Under the pieces are notes generated by a model. That model did no database searches, was not told where the DNA came from, and was given only the letters and a program-made list of their open reading frames with translations. From Flavobacteriales bacterium (GTDB lineage Bacteria; Bacteroidota; Bacteroidia; Flavobacteriales_E; Vicingaceae), in contig JAPHUD010000022.1 of assembly GCA_026196775.1 (NCBI GenBank), positions 1 to 52,645 on the forward strand: 52,645 bases of DNA. The letters are read 5' to 3'. Within the stretch, counting starts at the first letter, position 1, and every line of letters begins with the position of its first letter. A program made the position numbers and the translations under genes. Below, one piece after another: positions 1 to 11,738 of this stretch.

Positions 1-1
1 A

Positions 2-109
2 ACAGTTAAATTAATTGTACCAGTTGCCTTAAATAAAGGATTAAGATTTGCAATCAGAGAAGGTGGTAGAACTGTTGGAGCTGGTCAAATCACTGAAATT
101 CTTAAGTAA
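2..109 (+). CDS. tuf: Elongation factor Tu, C-terminal fragment (gene enters from the left edge)
   Basis: An open frame from the window edge encodes 35 residues ending in [13 protein letters not shown] and then TAA. This is the conserved end of EF-Tu domain 3, including the [10 protein letters not shown] motif. EF-Tu is the GTPase that brings aminoacyl-tRNA to the ribosome. Its place directly before tRNA-Trp, secE and nusG is the usual arrangement in Bacteroidota. Only the last strand of the domain III barrel is in the window; the 5' part lies outside it. A strong hairpin follows 32 bases after the stop. Confidence 0.96.
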   Translation, partial: TVKLIVPVALNKGLRFAIREGGRTVGAGQITEILK

Positions 110-141
110 TTAATTACACTAGAATTTTGTAAAAGTAATAT

Positions 142-171
142 AAAGGTATCCACTATTTAGTGGATACCTTT
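142..171 (+). terminator. Rho-independent terminator after tuf
   Basis: A perfect 13-bp stem (142-154 pairs with 159-171) with a 4-base loop lies 32 bases after the tuf stop. The descending arm ends in CCTTTC and is followed by a T-rich stretch. It should separate tuf from the tRNA-Trp/secE transcript. Confidence 0.85.
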
Positions 172-172
172 C

Positions 173-201
173 TTGACTTTATTTTATTAGTACGCTTTAT
201 C
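173..201 (+). promoter_or_regulatory. Possible promoter for tRNA-Trp-secE-nusG
   Basis: TTGACT at 173-178 lies 17 bases before TTTATC at 196-201, about 30 bases upstream of the tRNA. The first box fits either a -35 or the Bacteroidota -33 TTG. The second fits neither consensus well, and no TAnnTTTG box is present. Position favours a promoter here, but the exact boxes are uncertain. Confidence 0.3.
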
Positions 202-231
202 GGTATTTTAATTAAGAATGATAAAGTTATT

Positions 232-304
232 ACGGGTGTAGCTCAATTGGTAGAGTAGTGGTCTCCAAAACCATTGGCTGGGAGTTCGAGTCTCTCCACC
301 CGTG
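232..304 (+). tRNA. tRNA-Trp (CCA)
   Basis: A 73-base cloverleaf is visible. The 7-bp acceptor ACGGGTG (232-238) pairs with CACCCGT (297-303), followed by discriminator G304. The D arm contains GCTC..GAGT. The anticodon stem GTGGT/ACCAT encloses a loop with anticodon CCA at 265-267, and the T arm carries GTTCGAG. The anticodon reads UGG, so this is tRNA-Trp. The tRNA and secE (start at 323) are 18 bases apart and are almost certainly cotranscribed. Confidence 0.96.
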
Positions 305-322
305 CAGAGAATAAAAAATATT

Positions 323-514
323 ATGGCTAAAATTGGAAATTATATAAAAGAATCAACGGACGAATTGTTAAACAAAGTTTCGTGGCCAACATGGAGCGAG
401 TTACAAAGTAGTTCAGTAATTGTATTAATTGCATCTGTAATATTTGCGTTAATCATATTTGTGATGGATAGTACTTTTAGCAGATTGATGAAAGAAATTT
501 ATAAGTTATTTTGA
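323..514 (+). CDS. secE: Preprotein translocase subunit SecE
   Basis: This 63-residue protein has one C-terminal transmembrane helix (about residues 32-54). It is preceded by the amphipathic SecE motif, visible here as LNKVSWPTWSEL. SecE is the clamp subunit of the SecYEG channel in the inner membrane. I chose the ATG at 323. A longer reading would start with a GTG at 302, inside the 3' arm of tRNA-Trp, which is not credible. The length is normal for the short Bacteroidota/Firmicutes-type SecE with a single helix. It is followed by nusG after five bases, the almost universal pair. Confidence 0.95.
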   Translation: MAKIGNYIKESTDELLNKVSWPTWSELQSSSVIVLIASVIFALIIFVMDSTFSRLMKEIYKLF

Positions 515-519
515 TTACT

Positions 520-1071
520 ATGGCAGAGAATACAAAAAAATGGTATGTCGTTAGAGCGATAAGTGGTAAAGAAAATAAAATCAAAAAATACATTGAAGAT
601 GAAATTCTTAGAAATGGTTTAAGTAATAACTTATCACAAATTTTAATACCAACAGAAAAAATATTTCAAATTAGAAATGGAAAAAAAATAAGTAAAGAAA
701 GAAATTTCTTTCCTGGTTACATTCTAATTGAAGCAGACTTAAGTGGAGAAATGCCACACGTTATCAGAAATGTAAATGGAGTTATAGGTTTCTTAGGAGC
801 AGAAAAAGGCGGAGATCCATTACCTGTAAGAATGGCTGAAGTAAATAGAATATTAGGTAAAGTTGATGAGTTGGCAGACAGTGATGAAGAGATGACAATA
901 CCATTTGTTGTAGGCGAAAACATTAAAGTGATAGATGGTCCTTTTAATGGTTTTACTGGTTCAATTGAAAAAATAAACGAAGAGAAGAGAAAGTTAGAAG
1001 TAATGGTTAAAATTTTCGGAAGAAAACAACCATTAGAATTAAGTTTCTTACAAGTAGAAAAAGAAAGTTAA
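520..1071 (+). CDS. nusG: Transcription termination/antitermination factor NusG
   Basis: This 183-residue protein has an N-terminal NGN domain beginning KKWYVVRAISGKE (about residues 4-110) and a C-terminal KOW domain (GENIKVIDGPFNGFTG, about residues 129-144 at the start of the fold). NusG binds RNA polymerase and links it to Rho, to the leading ribosome or to antitermination complexes. The ATG at 520 gives the normal family start MAENTKKW. An in-frame TTG at 511 would only add three residues and overlap the secE stop. It lies five bases after secE and 81 bases before rplK, inside the core operon. Confidence 0.96.
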   Translation: MAENTKKWYVVRAISGKENKIKKYIEDEILRNGLSNNLSQILIPTEKIFQIRNGKKISKERNFFPGYILIEADLSGEMPHVIRNVNGVIGFLGAEKGGDPLPVRMAEVNRILGKVDELADSDEEMTIPFVVGENIKVIDGPFNGFTGSIEKINEEKRKLEVMVKIFGRKQPLELSFLQVEKES

Positions 1072-1152
1072 TATAAAGTAGTAATTAATCGTACAGACTC
1101 AATATATATAATGCTTCCAATTGAGCGAGTACAAATCTAAATAGTAAATAAA

Positions 1153-1590
1153 ATGGCTAAAGAAGTAAGTGGATTAATTAAATTGCAAATCAGAGGAGGA
1201 GCTGCAAACCCATCGCCACCAGTAGGACCTGCATTAGGTGCTAAAGGTGTTAATATTATGGAGTTTTGTAAGCAATTTAATGGAAGAACTCAAGATAAAC
1301 CAGGAAAAGTATTACCTGTTGTTATTACGGTTTATTCTGATAAATCTTTTGATTTCGTAATTAAAACCCCTCCAGCTGCAGTTCAATTAATGGAAGCTGC
1401 TAAATTGAAAAAAGGTTCTCCGGAATCTAATAGACAAAAAGTAGGAACCGTTAGTTGGGATCAAATTAAAACAATCGCTGAAGACAAAATGACTGATTTG
1501 AATTGTTTTAAAATTGAATCTGCAATGAAAATGGTTGCAGGTACAGCAAGAAGTATGGGGTTAAAAGTAAGTGGGACTTTTCCTGCATAA
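1153..1590 (+). CDS. rplK: 50S ribosomal protein L11
   Basis: This 145-residue protein matches L11 along its length. The N-terminal domain has the proline-rich [16 protein letters not shown] segment. The C-terminal rRNA-binding domain includes [12 protein letters not shown] and ends in the [16 protein letters not shown] tail. L11 forms the GTPase-associated centre with 23S rRNA and the L10/L12 stalk. Size is normal. It is followed after 26 bases by rplA, the standard L11-L1 pair. Confidence 0.97.
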   Translation: MAKEVSGLIKLQIRGGAANPSPPVGPALGAKGVNIMEFCKQFNGRTQDKPGKVLPVVITVYSDKSFDFVIKTPPAAVQLMEAAKLKKGSPESNRQKVGTVSWDQIKTIAEDKMTDLNCFKIESAMKMVAGTARSMGLKVSGTFPA

Positions 1591-1616
1591 AACTAATTTA
1601 TTAAATTGTATCAGCA

Positions 1617-2306
1617 ATGGCTAGATTAACAAAAAACATGAAAGAGGCTTTATCTAAAGTAGATATTGAAAAGTTATACAACTTGGATGAAGCAACAAAG
1701 CTTGTTAAGGATATGACATTTACAAAGTTTGATGCATCTGTTGACATTAGTATTAGATTAGGAGTTGATCCTAGAAAAGCTAATGAAATGGTAAGAGGTA
1801 CAGTTGCCCTTCCAAATGGTGTTGGTAAAGATGTGAAAATCTTAGTACTATGTACTCCTGACAAAGAAGCTGAGGCTAAAGAGGCTGGTGCTGACTATGT
1901 TGGTTTAGACGAATTTATTGATAAAATAAAAGGCGGATGGACTGATATGGATGTTATTATAACTATGCCAAGTGTTATGGGAAAAGTTGGTGCTTTAGGT
2001 CGTGTATTAGGACCAAGAGGATTAATGCCAAACCCAAAATCAGGCACAGTTACAATGGACATAGGTAAAGCTGTTACTGATGTTAAAGCCGGTAAAATAG
2101 ATTTTAAAGTAGATAAATTTGGTAATATTCATACTACTATAGGTAGAGCATCTTTTGAAGCTGAAAAATTAGCTCAAAATGCTAATGAATTATACCAAAC
2201 AATTTTAAAATTAAAACCTGCGTCAGCAAAAGGAACATATGTGAAAGGTATCACATTATCAAGCACAATGAGCCCGGGTGTTAAAGTTGAACCTAAATCA
2301 TTTTAA
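1617..2306 (+). CDS. rplA: 50S ribosomal protein L1
   Basis: This 229-residue protein has the L1 signature [18 protein letters not shown] (about residues 128-145), and typical domain I segments such as [18 protein letters not shown] near the N-terminus. L1 forms the mobile stalk at the ribosomal E site. In other bacteria it represses its own operon by binding the mRNA leader. No obvious L1-box mimic could be confirmed by eye upstream of rplK. Size and start are normal for the family. Confidence 0.97.
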   Translation: MARLTKNMKEALSKVDIEKLYNLDEATKLVKDMTFTKFDASVDISIRLGVDPRKANEMVRGTVALPNGVGKDVKILVLCTPDKEAEAKEAGADYVGLDEFIDKIKGGWTDMDVIITMPSVMGKVGALGRVLGPRGLMPNPKSGTVTMDIGKAVTDVKAGKIDFKVDKFGNIHTTIGRASFEAEKLAQNANELYQTILKLKPASAKGTYVKGITLSSTMSPGVKVEPKSF

Positions 2307-2341
2307 GTTTAACAAAGTATTTAATTTAACCTAAAAGCAAA

Positions 2342-2863
2342 ATGACAAGAGAAGAAAAAAGTCAGTATATCGATGGTTTAACTGAAAAGTTAAACAATGC
2401 TAATATTTTTTATTTAGCAGATATAGCTGGTTTAAATGCCGAAACAACTTCTAAGTTAAGAAAAACTTGCTTTAATGGTAATATTCAACTTGAAGTAGTA
2501 AAAAATACGCTTTTGCAAAAAGCATTTGAAAAAGCAGATAAAGACTACGAAGGATTGTATAATTCACTTAAGGGGAATACTTCTATAATGTTTTCAGAAG
2601 TAGGTAATGCACCTGCTAAAATCATTAAAGAATTCCGTAAAAAAAGTGATAAACCATTATTGAAAGGAGCTTATATTGAAGAATCAATTTATGTTGGCGA
2701 TGAGAATTTAGATGTATTAGTAAGCCTTAAATCTAAAGAAGAACTTATCGGTGATATTGTTGCATTACTTCAATCTCCAGCTAAGAATGTTGTCTCTGCA
2801 CTTAAATCAAGTGGAGGTAAACTGGCAGGTATAGTACAAACTTTATCAGAACGTTCTGAATAA
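2342..2863 (+). CDS. rplJ: 50S ribosomal protein L10
   Basis: This 173-residue protein begins MTREEKSQYIDGLTEKL and continues with the L10 core around TTSKLRKTCFNGNIQLEVVKNTL, followed by the C-terminal helix that carries L7/L12 dimers. L10 is the base of the ribosomal stalk. The gap after rplA is only 35 bases, so any autoregulatory leader of the E. coli type must be very short or absent here. It is followed by rplL after 52 bases. Confidence 0.96.
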   Translation: MTREEKSQYIDGLTEKLNNANIFYLADIAGLNAETTSKLRKTCFNGNIQLEVVKNTLLQKAFEKADKDYEGLYNSLKGNTSIMFSEVGNAPAKIIKEFRKKSDKPLLKGAYIEESIYVGDENLDVLVSLKSKEELIGDIVALLQSPAKNVVSALKSSGGKLAGIVQTLSERSE

Positions 2864-2915
2864 ATAATTAAAAACAAACAATTAATATTAATTTAAATTT
2901 CTAAAATAAAACAAA

Positions 2916-3296
2916 ATGGCAGATTTAAAAAAACTTGCAGATGAGTTAGTAAACTTAACTGTGAAAGATGTGAACGAATTAGCTAACATACTTAAAGATG
3001 AATATGGTATCGAACCTGCTGCTGCAGCTGTAGCTGTTGCAGGTCCTGCTGCTGGTGGTGGAGACGCTGCTGGTGCTGAAGAAAAATCAGAATTTGATGT
3101 AATTCTTAAATCAGGTGGTGCTGCTAAATTAGCAGTAGTTAAATTGGTTAAAGAATTAACCGGTTTAGGTCTTAAAGAAGCTAAAGAATTAGTTGATGGA
3201 GCACCAAAACCTTTAAAAGAAGGTGTCTCTAAAGATGAAGCAACTGCTCTTAAAACTCAATTAGAAGAGGCTGGAGCTGAAGTAGAAGTTAAATAA
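2916..3296 (+). CDS. rplL: 50S ribosomal protein L7/L12
   Basis: This 126-residue protein has an N-terminal dimerisation domain, then an Ala/Gly-rich hinge (about residues 35-58, with [19 protein letters not shown]), then the C-terminal domain with the factor-binding segment [20 protein letters not shown]7/L12 recruits translation GTPases. The many GCT codons in the hinge reflect composition, not transfer. It is followed by a 260-base gap before rpoB that contains a hairpin. Confidence 0.97.
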   Translation: MADLKKLADELVNLTVKDVNELANILKDEYGIEPAAAAVAVAGPAAGGGDAAGAEEKSEFDVILKSGGAAKLAVVKLVKELTGLGLKEAKELVDGAPKPLKEGVSKDEATALKTQLEEAGAEVEVK

Positions 3297-3323
3297 TTTA
3301 ACTGATACAAACCCAATTTAGGT

Positions 3324-3361
3324 TTAGGTATTTACCCTTTTTTTAGGAGTAAATTACCTAA
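3324..3361 (+). promoter_or_regulatory. Hairpin in the rplL-rpoB gap, possible attenuator or processing site
   Basis: TTAGGTATTTAC (3324-3335) is complementary to GTAAATTACCTAA (3349-3361) apart from one bulged base, and TTTTGC follows. It lies 27 bases after the rplL stop. In many bacteria the ribosomal-protein-to-polymerase boundary carries an attenuator or RNase III site; here that is an inference from position. The rest of the 260-base gap (to 3556) shows no gene and no convincing promoter box. Confidence 0.45.
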
Positions 3362-3556
3362 GCCTCTTTTGCTTTATAAACCTCTGTAAATAGAAAACTG
3401 AGACAGATAGCAATCTATTTGTTGATTTACAAAGAGTTATAGTGTTTGTCTCAAAGTGAATTGATGTCATTTTGAGAAAATTAGTGTACTTAAAAATAAG
3501 TGTTTCTAATTAAAGAATAAAAATATTATTTAAACAAACTAAACTCAAAACTACTA

Positions 3557-6500
3557 ATGAACAATACATTAGATAAAAAGGTGGAAAATTCTCGAATTAA
3601 TTTCGCCTCAACCAAAAACCAATTAGAATATCCTGATTTCTTAGATATTCAAATTAAATCATTTCAATCTTATTTTCAATTAGATACAACTCCTGAAAAT
3701 AGAGCTTCAGAAGGATTGTTTAAAGTTTTCAGTGAAAACTTTCCAATCACAGATGCTCGTAATCAGTTTGTATTAGAATTTTTAGATTACTTCATAGACC
3801 CACCAAGATATGCTATTGAAGAATGTATTGAAAGAGGTTTAACCTACAGTGTGCCTTTAAAAGCAAAACTAAAATTATATTGTACAGATCCCGAGCATGA
3901 GGATTTTGAAACTATTGTACAGGATGTATATTTGGGTACTATTCCATATATGACTCCTAAAGGAACTTTTGTGATTAACGGTGCTGAAAGAGTTATCGTA
4001 TCACAATTACACCGTTCTCCAGGTGTTTTCTTTGGTCAAAGCAAACATGCTAACGGTACTAAATTATATTCAGCGAGAATTATCCCATTTAGAGGTTCTT
4101 GGATAGAATTTGCTACTGACATTAATAATGTAATGTATGCCTACATCGATCGTAAGAAGAAATTACCAGTAACAACTCTTTTTAGAGCTATAGGCTTTGA
4201 AACAGATAAAGAAATTTTAGAACTTTTTGATTTAGCAGATGAAGTTAAAGTAAGCAAATCTGGATTGAAAAAAGTTATCGGTAGAAAATTAGCCGCTCGT
4301 GTACTTAAAACATGGGTTGAAGATTTTGTTGATGAAGATACTGGAGAAGTTGTTTCTATCGAAAGAAACGAAGTAATCATTGATCGTGAAACTATCATCG
4401 ACAAAAATCATATTGATGAAATTATAGAATCAGGTTCAAAAACTATTATTTTACATAAAGAAGATGTAAACTCATCTGACTTTGCAATTATATACAATAC
4501 CTTACAAAAAGACCCTTCTAACTCTGAAAAAGAAGCTGTAGAACATATTTACCGTCAGCTTAGAAATGCAGAACCGCCAGATGTTGAAACAGCTAGAGGT
4601 GTTATTGATAAATTATTTTTCTCTGAAACAAGATATGATTTAGGAGAAGTTGGTAGATTTAGAATTAATAAAAAACTTGGGTTAGATATAGCTGACGATG
4701 TAAGAGTATTAACTAGAGAAGACATTATTTCTATCATTAAATACCTTATTGAATTAATTAACTCAAAAACATTAGTTGATGATATTGACCATTTAAGTAA
4801 CAGAAGAGTAAGAACTGTTGGCGAGCAATTACATAATCAATTTGGAGTTGGTCTTTCTAGAATGGCAAGAACCATTAGAGAAAGAATGAATGTTAGAGAT
4901 AACGAAGTATTTACTCCTTCAGATTTGATTAATGCTAAAACACTTTCATCAGTAATTAATTCTTTCTTTGGAACTAACCAATTATCTCAATTTATGGATC
5001 AAACCAATCCATTATCTGAGATTACTCACAAAAGAAGAATGTCTGCATTAGGGCCAGGAGGTCTTTCTAGAGAAAGAGCTGGTTTTGAGGTGCGTGATGT
5101 TCATTATACTCACTACGGAAGACTTTGTCCTATAGAAACACCTGAGGGACCAAATATTGGTTTGATTTCATCTCTTTGTGTTTATGCAAAAGTGAACAAA
5201 TTAGGGTTTATTGAAACTCCTTACAGACATGTTGAAGATGGTAAAATAAACTTTAAAAAAGATGTAGTTTATTTAAGTGCTGAAGAAGAAGATAAAAAAA
5301 TTATTGCGCAAGCAAATGCTCAAGTAGATGATAAAGGTAATTTCTTAACTGAAAAAGTAAAATCTAGACTAGAAGGTGATTTTCCTTTAACAGAGCCAGA
5401 AAACATATCTTTAATGGATGTTGCTCCTAATCAAATTGCATCTATTGCTGCATCATTAATTCCTTTCTTAGAAAATGATGATGCTAACCGTGCATTGATG
5501 GGATCAAACATGATGCGTCAAGCAGTTCCTTTATTAAGACCAGAAGCTCCAATAGTAGGTACAGGATTAGAAGCTAGAGTAGCTCAAGATTCTAGAGTAC
5601 TTATTAATGCTGAAGCTGATGGTGTTGTAGAATATGTTGATGCAAAAAACATTACTATTAAATATAACCGTTCAGAAGAAGATCAATTAGTAAGTTTTGA
5701 TGGAGATTCTGTAACGTATGAATTATATACATTCAAGAAAACAAATCAAAACACTTGTCTAAATTTAACACCTATTGTAAGAAAAGGTGATAAAGTTAAA
5801 AAAGGTCAAGTACTTTGCGAAGGTTATGCTACAGAAAAAGGAGAGCTTGCTTTAGGTAGAAACTTAAAAGTAGCTTTCATGCCTTGGAAAGGATATAACT
5901 TTGAGGATGCGATTGTAATCTCAGAAAAAGTTGTAAAAGAAGACTTATTTACTTCTGTGCATATTGAAGAGTTTTCTCTTGAAGTAAGAGATACCAAAAG
6001 AGGTGAAGAAGAATTAACTGCAGATATCCCTAATGTTAGCGAAGATGCTACCAAAGATTTGGATGAAAACGGTATGATTAGAATTGGTGCTGAAGTTAAA
6101 GAAGGCGATATTTTAATTGGTAAGATTACTCCTAAAGGAGAAACAGACCCAACTCCAGAAGAGAAACTGTTAAGAGCTATCTTTGGAGATAAAGCTGGTG
6201 ATGTTAAAGATGCTTCGTTAAAAGTTAAACCATCTGTAAAAGGTGTTGTAATTGATAAAAAACTTTTTGAAAGAGCTATTAAAGACAGAAAAAGTAGAGC
6301 AGAAGAGAAAGCAATTTTAGAGCAACTTGATGAAGAATACAACAGAGAAGTTGCAGCACTTAAAAAAGTGTTGATTGATAAACTTTATGCTGTTGTAAAT
6401 AACAAAACTAGTCAGGGAGTTGTAAACTACTATAATGAGGTACTTATTCCTAAAGGGACTAAATTTACTATTAAAGTATTAGAAAAAGTTGATGATTTTG

Positions 6501-7384
6501 TATTTGTAGATTCTAAAAACTGGACTACAAGTGATGAGTTGAATGATTTAATCAAACAAATCTTAAATAACTACAACATTAAGGTAAATGAAATCTTAGG
6601 TAAATTTAAACGTAAAAAATATGCTATTTCAGTTGGTGATGAATTACCAACAGGAATTCTGAAATTGGCAAAGGTTTATTTAGCTAAGAAAAGAAAATTA
6701 AAGGTTGGAGATAAAATGGCTGGACGTCACGGGAACAAAGGTATTGTTGCTAACATTGTAAGAGAGGAAGATATGCCTTTCTTAGAAGACGGAACGCCTG
6801 TAGATATTGTTCTTAACCCACTTGGTGTACCATCTAGGATGAACTTAGGTCAGGTATATGAAACTGTTCTTGGATGGGCAGGTCAAAAATTAGGAAAAAA
6901 GTTTGCTACACCAATTTTTGATGGTATTAGTGTTGAAGAAATCAACGAATACTGTATAGAAGCAGGTGTACCACAATATGGTAAAACTTATCTTTATGAT
7001 GGCGGAACGGGAGATCGTTTTGATCAGCCAGCAACTGTTGGAGTAATCTATATGTTACGTTTAGGACACATGATTGATGATAAGATGCATGCTCGTTCTA
7101 TTGGACCATACTCATTAATTACACAACAACCATTAGGTGGTAAAGCACAGTTTGGTGGTCAGCGTTTTGGAGAAATGGAGGTTTGGGCAATAGAAGCTTA
7201 TGGAGCTGCAAACATTCTTCAAGAATTGTTAACTATTAAATCTGATGATGTTAAAGGAAGAGCTAAAGCTTATGAAGCAATAGTTAAAGGAGACCCAATG
7301 CCAGAACCTGGTATTCCAGAATCGTTTAATGTATTATTACATGAGTTAAGAGGTTTAGCACTTAACATAACATTAGATAATTAA
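3557..7384 (+). CDS. rpoB: DNA-directed RNA polymerase subunit beta
   Basis: This 1275-residue protein is full length for Bacteroidota RpoB. Recognisable parts are the N-terminal lobe ([17 protein letters not shown]), the rifampicin-binding cluster ([20 protein letters not shown] with [12 protein letters not shown]), the nearby [13 protein letters not shown] segment, the hybrid-binding [12 protein letters not shown] motif, and the C-terminal clamp [18 protein letters not shown]. With beta-prime it forms the polymerase catalytic centre. In the rifampicin cluster the usual Asp, His and Ser positions look wild type. The start ATG at 3557 follows a 260-base gap, and rpoC begins 30 bases downstream. 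Confidence 0.98.
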   Translation: MNNTLDKKVENSRINFASTKNQLEYPDFLDIQIKSFQSYFQLDTTPENRASEGLFKVFSENFPITDARNQFVLEFLDYFIDPPRYAIEECIERGLTYSVPLKAKLKLYCTDPEHEDFETIVQDVYLGTIPYMTPKGTFVINGAERVIVSQLHRSPGVFFGQSKHANGTKLYSARIIPFRGSWIEFATDINNVMYAYIDRKKKLPVTTLFRAIGFETDKEILELFDLADEVKVSKSGLKKVIGRKLAARVLKTWVEDFVDEDTGEVVSIERNEVIIDRETIIDKNHIDEIIESGSKTIILHKEDVNSSDFAIIYNTLQKDPSNSEKEAVEHIYRQLRNAEPPDVETARGVIDKLFFSETRYDLGEVGRFRINKKLGLDIADDVRVLTREDIISIIKYLIELINSKTLVDDIDHLSNRRVRTVGEQLHNQFGVGLSRMARTIRERMNVRDNEVFTPSDLINAKTLSSVINSFFGTNQLSQFMDQTNPLSEITHKRRMSALGPGGLSRERAGFEVRDVHYTHYGRLCPIETPEGPNIGLISSLCVYAKVNKLGFIETPYRHVEDGKINFKKDVVYLSAEEEDKKIIAQANAQVDDKGNFLTEKVKSRLEGDFPLTEPENISLMDVAPNQIASIAASLIPFLENDDANRALMGSNMMRQAVPLLRPEAPIVGTGLEARVAQDSRVLINAEADGVVEYVDAKNITIKYNRSEEDQLVSFDGDSVTYELYTFKKTNQNTCLNLTPIVRKGDKVKKGQVLCEGYATEKGELALGRNLKVAFMPWKGYNFEDAIVISEKVVKEDLFTSVHIEEFSLEVRDTKRGEEELTADIPNVSEDATKDLDENGMIRIGAEVKEGDILIGKITPKGETDPTPEEKLLRAIFGDKAGDVKDASLKVKPSVKGVVIDKKLFERAIKDRKSRAEEKAILEQLDEEYNREVAALKKVLIDKLYAVVNNKTSQGVVNYYNEVLIPKGTKFTIKVLEKVDDFVFVDSKNWTTSDELNDLIKQILNNYNIKVNEILGKFKRKKYAISVGDELPTGILKLAKVYLAKKRKLKVGDKMAGRHGNKGIVANIVREEDMPFLEDGTPVDIVLNPLGVPSRMNLGQVYETVLGWAGQKLGKKFATPIFDGISVEEINEYCIEAGVPQYGKTYLYDGGTGDRFDQPATVGVIYMLRLGHMIDDKMHARSIGPYSLITQQPLGGKAQFGGQRFGEMEVWAIEAYGAANILQELLTIKSDDVKGRAKAYEAIVKGDPMPEPGIPESFNVLLHELRGLALNITLDN

Positions 7385-7414
7385 TTTATTTTGAACTAAA
7401 AACAACTATATAAC

Positions 7415-10400
7415 ATGGCTTTTAAACGTGAACAAAACACCAACAGTAATTTTTCAAGAATTACTATCAGTTTGTCTTCTCCAGAACTTATCTTAGAAAG
7501 ATCAAGTGGAGAAGTATTAAAACCAGAGACCATTAACTACAGAACTTATAAACCTGAAAGAGATGGGTTATTTTGTGAAAGAATTTTTGGTCCTGTAAAA
7601 GACTATGAGTGTCATTGCGGAAAATACAAAAGAATTAGATATAAAGGAATTATTTGCGACAGATGTGGAGTTGAAGTTACTGAGAAAAAAGTAAGAAGAG
7701 AAAGAATGGGACACATTTCATTAGTAGTTCCTGTTGCTCATATTTGGTACTTTAAATCTTTACCTAACAAAATTGGTTACCTTTTAGGTTTACCAACCAA
7801 AAAATTGGATGCTATTATTTATTACGAAAGATATGCAGTAATTAATCCAGCAGGTGTTAATGGTGTTGATGGAGAACCAATTCAATATCTAGATTTCTTA
7901 ACAGAAGAAGAGTATTTCGATATTATAGATACACTTCCAAAAGAAAATCAATATTTAGATGATGCTGATCCAAATAAGTTTATCGCTAAAATGGGTGCTG
8001 AAGCTTTATATGAGTTATTAAAAAGATTAGATCTAGATAGCTTATCTTACGACTTAAGACATAAAGCAAATAACGAAACTTCTCAACAAAGAAAAAATGA
8101 AGCATTAAAAAGACTTCAAGTTGTTGAAGCTTTTAGAGCATCTAAAGAAAATATTGATAACAGACCAGAATGGATGATATTAAAGGTAGTTCCGGTTATT
8201 CCACCAGAATTACGCCCTTTAGTACCTCTTGATGGTGGTAGATTTGCTACATCTGATTTAAATGATTTATACAGAAGAGTTATTATTAGAAATAACCGTT
8301 TAAAAAGACTAATGGAAATTAAAGCTCCAGATGTAATCTTAAGAAACGAAAAACGTATGCTTCAAGAATCTGTAGACGCATTGTTAGACAACTCTAGAAA
8401 ATCTAGTGCTGTTAAAACTGATGCTAACAGAGCACTTAAATCTTTATCAGATAGTTTAAAAGGAAAATCTGGTAGATTCCGTCAAAACTTATTAGGGAAA
8501 CGTGTTGATTATTCAGCTCGTTCTGTAATTGTTGTTGGTCCAGATTTGAAATTACATGAATGTGGTATTCCTAAAGATATGGCTGCAGAGCTTTACAAAC
8601 CATTTATTATTAGAAAACTAATTGAAAGAGGTATTGTAAAAACAGTAAAATCAGCTAAAAAAATAGTTGACAAAAAAGAGCCTGTTGTTTGGGATATTTT
8701 AGAAAACATATTAAAAGGACACCCTGTATTACTTAACCGTGCTCCTACATTGCACCGTTTAGGTATTCAAGCTTTCCAACCAAAATTAATAGAAGGTAAA
8801 GCTATTCGCTTGCATCCATTAGTGTGTACAGCATTTAATGCGGATTTTGATGGTGACCAAATGGCAGTACACTTACCTTTAGGTAATGCTGCAATTTTAG
8901 AAGCTCAGTTGTTAATGTTGTCTTCGCACAATATTCTTAACCCTGCAAACGGTACTCCTGTAACACTTCCTTCTCAGGACATGGTTCTTGGGTTATATTA
9001 TATAACTAAAGAAAGAAAATCTACTAAAGATCACCCTGTAAATGGAGAAGGTAAAATGTTTTACTCTCCAGAAGAGGTAATTATTGCTCTTAATGAAGGT
9101 AAACTTAACGTTCATGCTAACATTAAAGTAAAAACTACTGATATTGAAAACGGAGAAACAGTTTTAAAAACTATTGAAACTACAGCAGGTAGAGTTATTT
9201 TTAACGAACTTGTTCCTGAAGAAGTAGGTTTTGTTAATGAATTACTTACTAAGAAATCATTAAGAGATATTATTGGTAAAGTATTAAAGTATTCAGGGCC
9301 AACTAAAACGGTTAAATTCTTAGATGATATTAAAGATTTAGGTTATGATATGGCTTTTAAAGGTGGATTATCATTTAACCTTGATGATATTATTATTCCG
9401 AAGGAAAAAGAAGAATTTGTAGCTAAAGCTAATGTAGAAGTTGAAGAAGTAATGAATAACTATAACATGGGGTTCATTACCAACAACGAACGTTATAACC
9501 AAATTATTGATATCTGGACACACACTAATACAAAACTTACAAATGTATTAATGGACACCCTTAAAAATGATAACCAAGGTTTCAACTCTATTTATATGAT
9601 GTTTGATTCTGGTGCAAGGGGGTCTAAGGAACAAATTCGTCAGTTATCAGGGATGAGAGGTTTGATGGCAAAACCACAAAAATCGGGTTCTTCATCAGGT
9701 CAAGAGATTATTGAAAACCCAATTTTGGCAAACTTTAAAGAAGGATTATCAGTATTGGAATACTTTATCTCTACTCATGGTGCTCGTAAAGGTCTTGCCG
9801 ATACCGCATTAAAAACAGCTGATGCAGGTTATTTAACTAGAAGATTAGTTGACGTTTCTCAAGATGTTGTTATTACATCAGAAGATTGTGGAACATTAAG
9901 AGGTTTGATAGCTACAGCATTAAAGAATAATGATGAAGTAGTTGAAAGTTTATACGATAGAATTTTAGGAAGAACATCTGTTCATGATATTTATCATCCA
10001 GAAACAGAAGAGTTAATTGTAGCTGCAGGTGATGAAATTACTGAAGATATTGCTGAAGTAATTCAAGCAGCAGATATTGATGAAGTTGAAATTAGATCAG
10101 TATTAACTTGTGAGCAAAGAAAAGGTGTTTGTGCTAAATGTTATGGTAGAAATCTATCAACAGGAAGAATGGTTCAAAAAGGAGAACCTGTTGGAGTTGT
10201 TGCTGCTCAATCTATTGGTGAGCCAGGAACTCAGTTAACACTTAGAACTTTCCATATTGGTGGTACTGCTTCTAAGATTACAGGAATCTCTAGTGTAGAA
10301 GCTAAATACGATGGTAAAATTGAAATAGAGGAGTTAAAAACCATTGAAAAAACAAACGAAGCAGGAGAGAAAATTGAATTAGTTATTGGACGTTCTGCCG

Positions 10401-11725
10401 AAATGAAAATTATTGACCCTAAAACTAACGTTGTATTAACTACAGGAAACATTCCTTATGGTTCTCAAGTATTTGTGAAAAATAATGACAAAGTTAAAAA
10501 AGGAGATAAAATTTGTATTTGGGATCCTTATAATGCTGTAATCCTTTCTGAAGTTGAAGGTAAAGTAGCATTTGAAAACTTTGAATTAGGAGTAACTTAT
10601 AAGGAGGAATCTGATGAACAAACAGGATTTACTGAAAAAGTAATTTCTGAGTTTAAAGACAAGAAAAAAATCCCTTTATTGAATATTGTTAATTCAAAAA
10701 ATGAGATTTTAAAAACTTATAATTTACCTGTTGGAGCTCACATTACAGTTAATGAAGGAGCAAAGGTTAAAGGTGGAGAAATTTTAGTTAAAATACCTCG
10801 TTCTGCTGGTGGTACTGCCGATATTACTGGTGGTCTTCCAAGGGTAACAGAATTGTTTGAAGCTAGAAACCCATCTAACCCCGCAGTTGTTTCTGAAATT
10901 GATGGTATAGTTTCTTTTGGAAAAATTAAAAGAGGTAACCGTGAGATTATTGTTGAATCAAGATCAGGAGAAGTTAAAAAATACTTAGTTAACTTATCTA
11001 AACACATTTTGGTTCAAGAAAATGATTTTGTGAAAGCTGGAAACCCACTTTCGGAAGGTTCAACTACTCCTTCAGATATCTTATCAATTAAAGGGCCTAC
11101 TGCTGTTCAAGAATACATTGTTAATGAAGTACAAGAGGTTTATCGTTTACAAGGTGTGAAAATTAATGACAAACACTTTGAGGTTATTGTAAGACAAATG
11201 ATGCGTAAAGCACTTATCGAGCAACCTGGAGATACTAGATTCCTTGAAAAAGAAATCGTTAACAAACGTGATTTCATGGAAGAAAATGATTGGATTTTTG
11301 ATAAATATATCGTTACTGATGCGGGTGACTCTGAAGTATTAAAAGCAGGTCAAATTGTTTCTTCTCGTCAGTTGAGAGATGAAAATTCTAAATTGAAGAG
11401 AATGGATAAAAAAGTTGTTGAAAGCAGAGAAGCAATTCCAGCTACATCAAGCCCAATTATTCAAGGAATTACAAGGGCATCGCTTCAAACAGATAGCTTT
11501 ATTTCTGCTGCATCTTTCCAAGAGACTACAAAAGTCTTAAATGAAGCTGCTATTAGAGGTAAAATGGATGATTTAGAAGGATTGAAAGAAAATGTAATTG
11601 TTGGTAAATTAATACCAGCTGGAACTGGAATGAAAATGTTCAGAAACTTAATTGTTGGATCTAAAGAAGAGTACGAACAACTTTCAAAAGCTAAAGCTAG
11701 TAGCGATGCAATTATTCAAGAATAA
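7415..11725 (+). CDS. rpoC: DNA-directed RNA polymerase subunit beta-prime
   Basis: This 1436-residue protein has the N-terminal zinc site ([20 protein letters not shown], near residues 67-86). The catalytic loop NADFDGDQM has Mg-binding aspartates at about 477, 479 and 481. The trigger/bridge region contains [20 protein letters not shown], and the second zinc site contains [13 protein letters not shown]. The C-terminal part includes [15 protein letters not shown]. It partners RpoB and supplies the active-site metal ligands. Length is normal for Bacteroidota. It is followed by a DUF3467 gene after 13 bases. Confidence 0.98.
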   Translation: MAFKREQNTNSNFSRITISLSSPELILERSSGEVLKPETINYRTYKPERDGLFCERIFGPVKDYECHCGKYKRIRYKGIICDRCGVEVTEKKVRRERMGHISLVVPVAHIWYFKSLPNKIGYLLGLPTKKLDAIIYYERYAVINPAGVNGVDGEPIQYLDFLTEEEYFDIIDTLPKENQYLDDADPNKFIAKMGAEALYELLKRLDLDSLSYDLRHKANNETSQQRKNEALKRLQVVEAFRASKENIDNRPEWMILKVVPVIPPELRPLVPLDGGRFATSDLNDLYRRVIIRNNRLKRLMEIKAPDVILRNEKRMLQESVDALLDNSRKSSAVKTDANRALKSLSDSLKGKSGRFRQNLLGKRVDYSARSVIVVGPDLKLHECGIPKDMAAELYKPFIIRKLIERGIVKTVKSAKKIVDKKEPVVWDILENILKGHPVLLNRAPTLHRLGIQAFQPKLIEGKAIRLHPLVCTAFNADFDGDQMAVHLPLGNAAILEAQLLMLSSHNILNPANGTPVTLPSQDMVLGLYYITKERKSTKDHPVNGEGKMFYSPEEVIIALNEGKLNVHANIKVKTTDIENGETVLKTIETTAGRVIFNELVPEEVGFVNELLTKKSLRDIIGKVLKYSGPTKTVKFLDDIKDLGYDMAFKGGLSFNLDDIIIPKEKEEFVAKANVEVEEVMNNYNMGFITNNERYNQIIDIWTHTNTKLTNVLMDTLKNDNQGFNSIYMMFDSGARGSKEQIRQLSGMRGLMAKPQKSGSSSGQEIIENPILANFKEGLSVLEYFISTHGARKGLADTALKTADAGYLTRRLVDVSQDVVITSEDCGTLRGLIATALKNNDEVVESLYDRILGRTSVHDIYHPETEELIVAAGDEITEDIAEVIQAADIDEVEIRSVLTCEQRKGVCAKCYGRNLSTGRMVQKGEPVGVVAAQSIGEPGTQLTLRTFHIGGTASKITGISSVEAKYDGKIEIEELKTIEKTNEAGEKIELVIGRSAEMKIIDPKTNVVLTTGNIPYGSQVFVKNNDKVKKGDKICIWDPYNAVILSEVEGKVAFENFELGVTYKEESDEQTGFTEKVISEFKDKKKIPLLNIVNSKNEILKTYNLPVGAHITVNEGAKVKGGEILVKIPRSAGGTADITGGLPRVTELFEARNPSNPAVVSEIDGIVSFGKIKRGNREIIVESRSGEVKKYLVNLSKHILVQENDFVKAGNPLSEGSTTPSDILSIKGPTAVQEYIVNEVQEVYRLQGVKINDKHFEVIVRQMMRKALIEQPGDTRFLEKEIVNKRDFMEENDWIFDKYIVTDAGDSEVLKAGQIVSSRQLRDENSKLKRMDKKVVESREAIPATSSPIIQGITRASLQTDSFISAASFQETTKVLNEAAIRGKMDDLEGLKENVIVGKLIPAGTGMKMFRNLIVGSKEEYEQLSKAKASSDAIIQE

Positions 11726-11738
11726 AAAATAATTTATA

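Noticed and set aside
302..322. Longer secE start at GTG 302
   Set aside because: It would lie inside the acceptor arm of tRNA-Trp. The ATG at 323 gives the normal family N-terminus.
5824..6342. Long leftward frame of 172 codons opposite rpoB
   Set aside because: It is a shadow of a conserved gene; Ser/Ile/Leu-rich translation is the mirror of RpoB codons.
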